A stretch of DNA of 5,450 nucleotides from Candidatus Aminicenantota bacterium (GCA_023136725.1 JAGLQR010000140.1:1-5450), one strand, 5' to 3'; counted from the stretch's first letter, positions 1 to 5,450 are shown. The notes: generated from the sequence alone by a model not told the origin. Numbers and translations are program-made.

Positions 1-335
1 GGCAGAAGTGCAAGTATTCCGGTGAATGGTATAAGTATTGCTTCAATTATCACAAATACCCGCCTCTTGACCCGCTCCTTCCTGATCCATATCGAGAACA
101 ATTTATTTATGAACTCCTTACTCCTTTTTTTCTCAGATTCAATGACTATTTTATAATTGTATAAATTTGCAAGGATGCTCTGCTTTGAGAGGTAATTGAT
201 GACCCCGGGAAAATGCTTTGAAGTTATCTCAATTCCCTTCTGCACCCACCCCACTTTTGAAGAGATCTTCTCATATTTTATAATATCAAGTTTGAATTTG
301 ATGACTGAGATTATATCGAATGTTACAGTTTTCAT
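1..335 (-). CDS. Unrecognised basic protein with a hydrophobic segment (partial, C-terminus off the left edge)
   Basis: An open frame starts at the ATG at 335-333 and stays open to base 1, giving 111 complete residues; the rest lies outside the window. I do not recognise the family. The first 90 residues are soluble-looking and rich in Lys and Ile, with an aromatic stretch around KVGWVQKG (27-34). A strongly basic cluster, RKERVKRR (85-92), is followed by a hydrophobic run at 93-111 that looks like the start of a membrane helix. By the positive-inside rule the N-terminal part would be cytoplasmic. The start is supported by an ATGA overlap with the upstream thioesterase stop and by an AGGGG ribosome-binding site 9 nt upstream. 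The two genes are therefore probably co-transcribed and translationally coupled. A remote relation to K+/H+ exchange-related membrane proteins crossed my mind, but the visible part does not support naming it. Confidence 0.7.
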   Translation of the reverse strand, partial: MKTVTFDIISVIKFKLDIIKYEKISSKVGWVQKGIEITSKHFPGVINYLSKQSILANLYNYKIVIESEKKRSKEFINKLFSIWIRKERVKRRVFVIIEAILIPFTGILALL

Positions 336-349
336 TTTATTGAACCCCT
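332..349 (-). promoter_or_regulatory. Ribosome-binding site and ATGA stop/start overlap
   Basis: Read on the minus strand, AGGGG (349-345) lies 9 nt before the ATG at 335-333. The TGA stop of the upstream thioesterase (334-332) overlaps that ATG as ATGA. This is a classic translational-coupling junction, and it fixes the start of the downstream partial gene. Confidence 0.7.
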
Positions 350-748
350 GTTAGGATTAATGATAAATAGTTTTCCGGAACCTGAAGCGATGATCTTTCC
401 ATCCATATTTAAGATCTTTCCTTCAGTAATAATTATGTTTTTTCTTATATCCACCACTTTCCCTTTCAATTCATATTCCATCCCGGTATGGCAGGGTTTT
501 TTATATCTGACATTCAGTTCTGCGGTCACACAGGTGAAGCCATTGTTGTTCGCAGATTTAACCATAACTTCATCAAGAACGGTTGAAAGAATTCCTCCGT
601 GGACCATGTTCTCCCATCCTGCAAAATTTTTATCGAAATTCAGTAATGAAACTGTATATTCTCCCCTCTTCTCAAAATCAAGCTTCAACCCTATCGGATT
701 ACTTTTCCCGCATGCAAAACATCTGTTATCATCTTTAACCGATTCCAT
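332..748 (-). CDS. PaaI-family hotdog-fold acyl-CoA thioesterase
   Basis: This is a 138-residue protein of the size expected for a single hotdog (4HBT-type) domain. An N-terminal CFACG-SNPIGL motif (residues 10-21, with Cys10 and Cys13) is common in PaaI-like proteins. It is followed by the signature HGGILSTVLDE (50-60), whose His-Gly-Gly and the acidic Asp59/Glu60 correspond to the helix-start motif and active-site acid of this family. The remainder has the alternating beta-strand pattern of the fold (AELNVRYKKPC, EGKILN, ASGSGKLFII). Family members hydrolyse acyl-CoA thioesters in the cytoplasm, usually as dimers or tetramers. The substrate cannot be read from the sequence. The ATG at 748-746 is preferred because the codon after the preceding ATG is a stop, and because a promoter-like sequence ends 6 nt before it. 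There is no ribosome-binding site at normal distance. The stop overlaps the start of the next gene, so the two probably form a small operon. Confidence 0.88.
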   Translation of the reverse strand: MESVKDDNRCFACGKSNPIGLKLDFEKRGEYTVSLLNFDKNFAGWENMVHGGILSTVLDEVMVKSANNNGFTCVTAELNVRYKKPCHTGMEYELKGKVVDIRKNIIITEGKILNMDGKIIASGSGKLFIINPNRGSIK

Positions 749-754
749 TTACAT

Positions 755-783
755 TTTATATACTAATTTCCGGTAGTTGTAAA
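755..783 (-). promoter_or_regulatory. Sigma70-like promoter for the thioesterase operon (predicted leaderless)
   Basis: On the minus strand, TTTACA (783-778; 5/6 match to TTGACA) is followed by a 17-nt spacer and TATAAA (760-755; 5/6 match to TATAAT). Six nucleotides later comes the A of the thioesterase ATG at 748. Transcription would begin at or within a base or two of that A, giving an mRNA with no leader. This fits the absence of a Shine-Dalgarno sequence. The promoter is inferred from sequence pattern only. Confidence 0.55.
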
Positions 784-818
784 TCAGTATTGTATCCCAA
801 ATTTTGATCGTATATTTA

Positions 819-847
819 TTGACTTCAATTCTGCTCTTCTTTATAGT
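819..847 (+). promoter_or_regulatory. Sigma70-like promoter for the PP2C phosphatase gene (predicted leaderless)
   Basis: TTGACT (819-824; 5/6 match) is followed by a 17-nt spacer and TATAGT (842-847; 5/6 match). The A of the ATG at 854 falls 6 nt beyond the -10 box, where transcription should start. No purine-rich ribosome-binding site precedes the gene. The alternative TTG start at 848 directly abuts the -10 box and would not be in the transcript. This geometry is the same as that of the oppositely facing promoter at 755-783. Confidence 0.6.
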
Positions 848-853
848 TTGTCT

Positions 854-2470
854 ATGACTGATATGAATATCCTCAGATCAGAATTGACCACTCTCTACTC
901 CGAGCTTGACCTAGGGAACCTGCTGAATACGATTGCAGAAAAGATCAAGACATATCTGAATTGTGAAGAATCCTCTATTTTTCTCTTCAATCCCAGAAAG
1001 GAGGAATTGTATTTTGAAATAGCAACCGGAAACAAAGAAGAGGAGCTGAAAAAAATAATTTTAAAAAAAGGGGAAGGTATTGCAGGATGGATAGCGGAGA
1101 GGAAAGAGTGTGTCGTGATCAATAATTGTGCAGAAGATCCACGCTTTGAAAAAACTGTTGACAAAAAAACAAGTTTTGTGACAAATTCAATTCTTGGTGT
1201 TCCTGTAATATCCGGGGATACTCTCATAGGTGTTGTTGAGGCCATAAACAAGATTGATGAGGATTTCTCAGATGATGATGAAGTACTCCTGAAAGAATTC
1301 TCTTCATTTATTTCAATCCCCCTGCAGAATGCCATCCTCTTCAGAGATGTAATGAGCGAATCTAAAGAGAAGGGGCAATTAATAGAACTGGGCAAGATTG
1401 TCTCATCTTCATTCAGCTTTGAAGATGTTTTTAATACTCTAAAAGATATAATTACCGGAATAATACCGGCCACCGGAATTAATGTTATGGTTGATTCTCA
1501 GAAGAAGATCTACAAGCTTATTGAGCAGGAAAAAAATGATACCGAAGAAGAACAGAATTTGACCATAATTAAAAGTGATCAGGCTTTATTCCCTCTCAGG
1601 ACAAAGGACAAACATCTTGGTTTCCTTGAGATCAGTTCTGAGAAACCTATACATGAGACATTCTTATCACTTCTTAGAGGACTGTCAATTTTCGTTGCGA
1701 TATCAATAAATAAATATGAAATGTACCAGGATCTGCTGGAAAAAGAGAGGATAGAGAAAGAACTTCAGATAGCGAGAGATATCCAGCAATCCTTTTTAAT
1801 GAGTGAAAAAATAGATCTGAAGGGGATAGATTTTTCATTTATTAATGTTCCGTCATCAAGTGTCGGCGGGGACTATTATGATATTATTAAACTCAGTGAA
1901 AATAACTCAGTATTTACAATAGATGATATATCCGGACATGGTATCCCGGCCTCTCTTCTTATGTCTATTGTGAGAGCAAATTTTGTCTATACAATCAGAA
2001 AGGAGAAAGATATTCTGAAGACGATAAGGTATCTTAATGATCTGATCGCGGAAACAACCGAACCAAACTTGTATGTAACTTCTTTCACATGTTCCATAGA
2101 TACTGAAAAAAAGTTGATGCAATATCTTAATTGCGGACATAATCCCTCTATTATTATTAGAAACGGGAAGGCAATTGAATTAACAGAAGGAGATACTGTT
2201 CTCGGTATGTTCTCCGGATCAGAGTTTAATATCAGAGAGGAATCACTGGAAAATGCTGATATAATTATTCTTTATACTGATGGAGTTATTGAAGCTGAGA
2301 ACAATGATGAGGAGCAATTCTCCATTGAAAGGCTTAAAAATGTAGTTATTAAAAATTCTGATAAAGATCCGGACTCAATAAAAAAAGAGATAATGGGAGA
2401 ATTAACGGAATTTACCGGATCCGATCACTTTACAGATGATATAACTTTTGTAATTATCAGAATATCCTGA
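854..2470 (+). CDS. GAF-sensor PP2C-type serine phosphatase (RsbU/SpoIIE family)
   Basis: From the ATG at 854 this is a 538-residue cytoplasmic regulator with no membrane segment. Residues about 12-160 form a GAF domain (for example KGEGIAGWIAERKE and ILGVPVISGDTLIGVVEAINK). Residues about 165-290 look like a second, degenerate GAF-like sensor region. A charged helical linker with the typical LEKERIEKELQIARDIQQSFL pattern (about 294-315) leads into a C-terminal SpoIIE/PP2C domain. The metal-binding acidic motifs are all present: SVGGDYYD (Asp340 and Asp343), DDISGHG (Asp357-Asp358), TDGV (Asp476) and DDITFV (Asp528-Asp529), so the phosphatase should be active. Family members dephosphorylate a phospho-anti-sigma-factor antagonist (STAS domain) in response to the sensor input. 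No STAS or anti-sigma kinase gene lies in the window, so the target is unknown. A longer frame from a TTG at 848 is possible but less likely given the promoter position. Confidence 0.92.
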   Translation: MTDMNILRSELTTLYSELDLGNLLNTIAEKIKTYLNCEESSIFLFNPRKEELYFEIATGNKEEELKKIILKKGEGIAGWIAERKECVVINNCAEDPRFEKTVDKKTSFVTNSILGVPVISGDTLIGVVEAINKIDEDFSDDDEVLLKEFSSFISIPLQNAILFRDVMSESKEKGQLIELGKIVSSSFSFEDVFNTLKDIITGIIPATGINVMVDSQKKIYKLIEQEKNDTEEEQNLTIIKSDQALFPLRTKDKHLGFLEISSEKPIHETFLSLLRGLSIFVAISINKYEMYQDLLEKERIEKELQIARDIQQSFLMSEKIDLKGIDFSFINVPSSSVGGDYYDIIKLSENNSVFTIDDISGHGIPASLLMSIVRANFVYTIRKEKDILKTIRYLNDLIAETTEPNLYVTSFTCSIDTEKKLMQYLNCGHNPSIIIRNGKAIELTEGDTVLGMFSGSEFNIREESLENADIIILYTDGVIEAENNDEEQFSIERLKNVVIKNSDKDPDSIKKEIMGELTEFTGSDHFTDDITFVIIRIS

Positions 2471-2496
2471 AAATTCTATTATAAAAACAATAAATT

Positions 2497-3153
2497 ATGA
2501 TTAAAACAATAATATTCGATCTTGACGGTACTCTCATAGAATCTTTATCATCAATAGTATATTCCATGAATTTTCTCCTGAAAAAGGAGGGCTTTCCTAT
2601 ATACTCCACTGATGAATACAAGATGTTCATAGGCGATGGTGTTACCAGGCTTGTAGAGCTATCATTCCCAGAACTCAATTCAGATAAGCTCCGGTACTAC
2701 ATAAAGGAGTACATCAATATCTATATAAATTCCTGGCGTGAGAAGACCATCCCTTTTGAAGGGATCTGTCAGATGCTGAAAAAATTTCAAAAAAACGGCA
2801 TTAATATGTTTATATTGTCAAATAAGAGAGATGACATTACAAAACTTCAGGTGGGAGAACTATTTTCAGATATTAATTTTCTGGATGTCAGGGGAGCTGT
2901 TGCAGGTATCCCTAAAAAACCTGAACCTGATGTTGCAATACAAATGCTTAACAAGAATAGTTTCTCTCCGGACGAAACTATTTTCATTGGTGATTCAGGA
3001 GTGGATATGCAAACTGCAGTAAACGGCGGGATGATCCCCGGAGGTGTTTTGTGGGGCTTCCGAGGCCGGGAAGAATTGAGCAAAAGTGGAGCAGAGTATT
3101 TATTCGAAACTCCTTCGGAAATAATTAGGGCCGTTTTAGAAAAAAACGGTTAA
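2497..3153 (+). CDS. HAD-superfamily phosphatase, Gph/PgmB type
   Basis: The 218-residue protein carries all four haloacid-dehalogenase motifs: motif I DLDGT (nucleophile Asp8, acid/base Asp10), motif II SNK (Ser108), motif III Lys in PKKPEPD (Lys140 or Lys141) and motif IV GDSGVD (Asp166, Asp170). The region between motif I and about residue 90 is helical, as in the C1-type cap of phosphoglycolate phosphatase and beta-phosphoglucomutase. The length also fits that group. The reaction is probably Mg2+-dependent hydrolysis of a small phosphorylated metabolite. Phosphoglycolate is the default guess, but the cap sequence does not identify the substrate. The gene follows the PP2C phosphatase by 26 nt with no terminator between them, so co-transcription is likely. 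The leader is A/T-rich and shows no Shine-Dalgarno sequence. The gene ends tail to tail with kdsC, overlapping it by 4 bases. Confidence 0.88.
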   Translation: MIKTIIFDLDGTLIESLSSIVYSMNFLLKKEGFPIYSTDEYKMFIGDGVTRLVELSFPELNSDKLRYYIKEYINIYINSWREKTIPFEGICQMLKKFQKNGINMFILSNKRDDITKLQVGELFSDINFLDVRGAVAGIPKKPEPDVAIQMLNKNSFSPDETIFIGDSGVDMQTAVNGGMIPGGVLWGFRGREELSKSGAEYLFETPSEIIRAVLEKNG

Positions 3154-3710
3154 GAATTCACTTTTTTCAGTATATCCTCTACATTATCGGATTCTTTTAT
3201 CCTTGCAAATATTTCAGGCCACTTCTCCTGAGCATCCAGGATAAAATCTATCACTTCCCGGACAGCTCCCCTGCCTCCATATCTTTTTGCTATATAATGT
3301 GAGATCCTTTTGATCAGTGGATGAGCATCTCCGACAGCAGCAGAAAATCCGACCATTCCCATTACTTCGGCATCACCTATATCATCTCCGACATAAGCAA
3401 CCTCATCTTTGTTCAATCCATATTTTTCCAATAGTTCATAGAAAGGAATAGTTTTGTTAAATATCCCTTCATAATAATCGTCTATATTCAGCTCATCCGC
3501 CCTCTGTTTTACAGCCTTCGAAGCTTTACCTGTGATAATAGCAGTTTTGATTCCGGCAAGACTTGCAAAGAAAACCCCGGTACCGTCTTTTACATCAAAA
3601 GACTTTATCGTTTCCCCGTCGGGAAGAACAAAAAAACGCCCGTCTGACAGCGTTCCGTCAACATCCATAATAAGCAGTTTGATTTTTTTAGCTAATTCTT
3701 TCTGATCCAT
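3150..3710 (-). CDS. kdsC: 3-deoxy-D-manno-octulosonate 8-phosphate phosphatase
   Basis: KdsC hydrolyses Kdo-8-phosphate to Kdo and phosphate, the third step of Kdo synthesis. It is a capless HAD phosphatase that normally works as a tetramer in the cytoplasm. From the ATG at 3710 it is 186 residues, the usual family size. Visible motifs are MDVDGTLSDG (nucleophile Asp16, Asp18), IITGKAS (Thr60; the family more often has TGR), FNK (Lys86), GDDIGDAEVM (Asp109, Asp110 and Asp113) and the family-typical C-terminal GGRGAVRE. A start 21 bases upstream (ATG at 3731) is open but lacks a ribosome-binding site. The ATG at 3710 has GGAG 8 nt upstream and forms a TGATG overlap with the kdsD stop, so I prefer it. 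It is the last gene of the kdsA-kdsD-kdsC run visible here, and it ends inside the end of the convergent HAD gene. Confidence 0.95.
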   Translation of the reverse strand: MDQKELAKKIKLLIMDVDGTLSDGRFFVLPDGETIKSFDVKDGTGVFFASLAGIKTAIITGKASKAVKQRADELNIDDYYEGIFNKTIPFYELLEKYGLNKDEVAYVGDDIGDAEVMGMVGFSAAVGDAHPLIKRISHYIAKRYGGRGAVREVIDFILDAQEKWPEIFARIKESDNVEDILKKVNS

Positions 3711-3722
3711 CAGATCATCTCC
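3708..3722 (-). promoter_or_regulatory. kdsC ribosome-binding site and TGATG junction with kdsD
   Basis: Minus-strand GGAG (3722-3719) lies 8 nt before the ATG at 3710-3708. The TGA stop of kdsD (3712-3710) shares its last base with that ATG. This decides the kdsC start in favour of the shorter protein and implies coupled translation. Confidence 0.7.
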
Positions 3723-4666
3723 GTTCTCCATAGATCATGCAGATGAACAAATCCTTTCAATATTTTTCCTTCTGCAACAATGATAGAGGTTATTTTATTT
3801 TCTTCCATGATATTCAATGCTTCCACAGCCATGCTGTCAGGTGATATTGTGACCGGATTAAGTGTCATAAAGTCAGAAACAATTGATTTCGAAAAATCAT
3901 TGCCCTTCAGAAATGCCCGCCTGAGATCCCCATCTGTTATAATTCCTTCTACTACAAGATTTTCATCTGCAATTATTGCAACTCCATATTTCATTTTATC
4001 AACAAGCCTTATCACATCAAGCATCGGACTCGACCCTTTGGCCACAGGAAGCTTATCGGGAAGGTGCATACACTGCTTAACCTTAAGCAGTTTTCTACCT
4101 ATGTTTCCTCCGGGATGATTATATCTGAAATCATCTGCCCCAAATCCTTTCTTTCTCATCAATGCTATAGCAAGTGCATCACCCATAGCAAGAGACAAAG
4201 TAGTAGAAGCTGTCGGGACAAGCCCTATCGGGCAAGCTTCCTTTTCAATACTGCAATCAATGGATACATCACTCTCATTTGCAAGAGAGGAACTCATGTC
4301 ACCAACAAGAGAAATAAGCCCCACACCAAGCCGTTTAACAAAGTTCAGAAGTCTTATCACTTCATGGGTTTCCCCACTGGTCGAGAGTGCGATTACTAAA
4401 TCATCTGAATTGATGATCCCTATGTCTCCATGGAGAGCCTCAGATGGATGAAGAAATACCGATGGTGAACCTGTTGAAGTGAGAGTGGCGGAAATTTTTT
4501 TCCCGATCAGGCCGGATTTTCCCATACCGGTTATAACGATACGGCCTTTGGTATTGAACATCATTTCAACTGCCAGTTCGAAATTTTTGCCAAGCTTCTT
4601 TATTGATCCTGATATTGCTCCGGCCTCTATTTCCAGAACCTCTTTTCCGGTCTCAATCATGTTCAT
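3710..4666 (-). CDS. kdsD: D-arabinose 5-phosphate isomerase (SIS domain plus two CBS domains)
   Basis: KdsD interconverts ribulose 5-phosphate and arabinose 5-phosphate, supplying the substrate of KdsA. The 318-residue protein matches the usual KdsD/KpsF/GutQ length and layout. A SIS domain spans about 30-180, with GMGKSGLIGKKISATLTSTG (47-66), HPSEALHGDIG (73-83) and STSGET (95-100). Two CBS domains follow at about 200-256 (with GIITDGDLRR) and 262-318. By alignment from memory with the E. coli enzyme, the four residues linked to catalysis (Lys59, Glu111, Glu152, His193) fall at Lys50, Glu102, Glu143 and His184, a constant offset of nine. The enzyme is therefore probably active. Its position between kdsA and kdsC favours KdsD over the paralogue names KpsF (capsule) or GutQ (glucitol). 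Its ATG overlaps the kdsA stop as TGATG. No good ribosome-binding site is seen nearby, so reinitiation after kdsA is likely. Confidence 0.95.
   Translation of the reverse strand: MNMIETGKEVLEIEAGAISGSIKKLGKNFELAVEMMFNTKGRIVITGMGKSGLIGKKISATLTSTGSPSVFLHPSEALHGDIGIINSDDLVIALSTSGETHEVIRLLNFVKRLGVGLISLVGDMSSSLANESDVSIDCSIEKEACPIGLVPTASTTLSLAMGDALAIALMRKKGFGADDFRYNHPGGNIGRKLLKVKQCMHLPDKLPVAKGSSPMLDVIRLVDKMKYGVAIIADENLVVEGIITDGDLRRAFLKGNDFSKSIVSDFMTLNPVTISPDSMAVEALNIMEENKITSIIVAEGKILKGFVHLHDLWRTEMI
4072..4091. repeat. 20-bp perfect inverted repeat inside kdsD
   Basis: The arms ACTGCTTAA and TTAAGCAGT (9 bp each) are separated by CC. The site encodes the KLLKVKQC linker between the SIS and first CBS domains of KdsD. 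It could form a short hairpin in RNA (7-bp stem, 6-nt loop) or be a dyad protein-binding site. It may equally be coincidence, since the coding constraint explains the sequence on its own. Confidence 0.4.
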
Positions 4667-5450
4667 CAGGTTATATTATATATTTTTTCCAACCTAATTA
4701 ACAGCAATTTTAATTTTTTAAGATCAAGTGAATTCGCCCCGTCTGAAAGTGCATTCTGCGGATCCGGATGTACTTCAATGAAAACTCCGTCTGCTCCTGC
4801 AAGCAGTCCTGCTCCTGCAATAAGAGGAATAAACTCAGGATTGCCGCCTGTCACACCATTAGCTGCAGTCGGCCTCTGAACAGAATGCGTTGCATCAATG
4901 ATCACGGGATAACCTGTCTTCTTCATTACAGGTATATTCCTTATATCGACTACAAGGTTCCGGTATCCGAAAAATGTTCCCCTCTCAGTTAGAAGTATAT
5001 TTGCATTCCCTGTTGATCTTATCTTTCCGGCAACAAATTCCATATCTTCCGGAGCCATGAACTGACTCTTCTTTACATTGACCGGCAAACCGGTTTCCCC
5101 TGCGGCGGTCAGGAGATCGGTCTGCCTGCATAAAAATGCAGGGATCTGAATGATATCCAATACTTCAGCTGCCTGAACAGCCTGTTGCGGTTCATGGATA
5201 TCCGAGAGCACAGGAAGCTCTAATTCATCTTTAACCTTCTTCAATATTCTCAAACCTTCATCGATCCCCGGGCCACGGTAGGAATCTATCGATGATCTGT
5301 TCGCTTTGTCAAATGATGCTTTAAATATCACATCAATATTTAATTCTTCAGATATATCCTTAATCGATTCTGCGATCTGCAAGGTCATCTTTTCACTCTC
5401 GATGACACAGGGCCCCAGAATCGTAAAGAATTTTTCTTTATTTAATTCAA
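4666..5450 (-). CDS. kdsA: 3-deoxy-8-phosphooctulonate synthase, metal-dependent type (partial, 5' end off the right edge)
   Basis: KdsA condenses phosphoenolpyruvate with arabinose 5-phosphate to give Kdo-8-phosphate in the cytoplasm. The frame stays open to the right edge, giving 260 residues, and the homologous N-terminus continues upstream of the in-frame ATG at 5388. The translation FFTILGPCVIESEK before that ATG is conserved family sequence, so 5388 is not the start; only a few residues are missing. Diagnostic motifs are FKASFDKANRSS, DIHEPQQA, IPAFLCRQTDLL, ERGTFFGYRNLVVD and FIEVHPDPQNALSDG. The GPC motif (Cys codon at 5409-5407), the His of DATHSVQ, the Glu of FIEVHPDP and the Asp of ALSDG match the four metal ligands of the metal-dependent class typified by the Aquifex enzyme. 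Metal-independent E. coli KdsA has Asn in place of the Cys. It is the first of three coupled Kdo genes visible here; any promoter lies outside the window. Confidence 0.96.
   Translation of the reverse strand, partial: ELNKEKFFTILGPCVIESEKMTLQIAESIKDISEELNIDVIFKASFDKANRSSIDSYRGPGIDEGLRILKKVKDELELPVLSDIHEPQQAVQAAEVLDIIQIPAFLCRQTDLLTAAGETGLPVNVKKSQFMAPEDMEFVAGKIRSTGNANILLTERGTFFGYRNLVVDIRNIPVMKKTGYPVIIDATHSVQRPTAANGVTGGNPEFIPLIAGAGLLAGADGVFIEVHPDPQNALSDGANSLDLKKLKLLLIRLEKIYNIT

Noticed and set aside
360..776. A 138-codon plus-strand frame opposite the thioesterase
   Set aside because: It is antisense to a gene with clear hotdog motifs, and its translation is low-complexity Phe/Ser/Pro-rich. The equal length to the real gene is coincidental.
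895..1473. A 192-codon open frame on the minus strand inside the PP2C phosphatase gene
   Set aside because: It is fully antisense to the well-supported GAF domain, its translation is Ser/Phe/Ile-rich with no family motif, and it has no credible start signal. It is a shadow of the real gene.
2457..2496. Possible separate promoter for the HAD gene (TATAAA at 2480-2485)
   Set aside because: No -35-like hexamer is found 16-18 nt upstream, and the distance from the box to the ATG (11 nt) differs from the two convincing leaderless promoters. Co-transcription with the upstream gene is simpler.
3129..3151. Bidirectional rho-independent terminator at the convergent gene ends
   Set aside because: The stem is short and mostly A-T. 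The only T-run on the plus strand (3162-3167) begins about a dozen bases after the stem, and none follows on the minus strand.
4672..4700. TATAAT-like sequence just upstream of kdsD (minus strand) as an internal promoter
   Set aside because: The -10 match is perfect, but no acceptable -35 box lies 16-18 nt upstream. The sequence is the coding end of kdsA (Lys-Ile-Tyr-Asn-Ile), which is AT-rich anyway.
4788..4817. Near-direct repeat of TGCTCCTGCA in kdsA
   Set aside because: It encodes the Gly-Ala-rich AGAGLLAGADG segment, a conserved part of the protein, so the repeat reflects codon use rather than a DNA element.
4666..5388. kdsA starting at the ATG at 5388
   Set aside because: The frame is open upstream to the window edge and encodes the conserved GPCVIES metal-binding motif, so the true start lies beyond 5450.

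Overview
The window is an AT-rich, densely coding stretch of a bacterial chromosome. The organism is very probably a Gram-negative (diderm) bacterium, because the right half carries three consecutive genes for 3-deoxy-D-manno-octulosonate (Kdo), the sugar that links lipid A to the lipopolysaccharide core. The phylum cannot be settled from this sequence. No mobile element, CRISPR array, RNA gene or obvious transferred segment is visible, and there is no gene-free stretch above about 105 bases.

Left part (1-748, minus strand): a PaaI-like hotdog thioesterase whose stop overlaps (ATGA) the start of a second gene. That second gene encodes an unrecognised basic protein with a hydrophobic segment, and it runs off the left edge. 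Next comes a 105-base divergent intergenic region (749-853) with two back-to-back promoter-like sequences. Each has a 5/6 -35 box, a 17-nt spacer and a 5/6 -10 box, and each -10 box ends exactly 6 nt before an ATG. This geometry predicts leaderless mRNAs for both flanking genes. It also moves the start of the rightward gene from a TTG at 848 to the ATG at 854.

Middle (854-3153, plus strand): a GAF-sensor/PP2C-type (RsbU/SpoIIE-like) serine phosphatase of 538 aa, then, after 26 nt, a small HAD phosphatase of the Gph/PgmB type. The phosphatase presumably acts in a partner-switching (anti-anti-sigma) pathway, but no partner gene is present in the window.

Right part (3150-5450, minus strand): an operon transcribed kdsA-kdsD-kdsC. 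KdsA makes Kdo-8-phosphate from arabinose-5-phosphate and PEP, KdsD makes the arabinose-5-phosphate, and KdsC removes the phosphate. Both junctions are 1-base TGATG overlaps, once the kdsC start is placed at 3710. KdsA has the Cys-containing GPC motif of the metal-dependent class, and its first codons lie beyond the right edge. The plus-strand HAD gene and kdsC meet tail to tail, sharing a TTAA that holds both stop codons.

No clearly new system is evident. The most notable signal is the pair of matched leaderless promoters in the divergent region.
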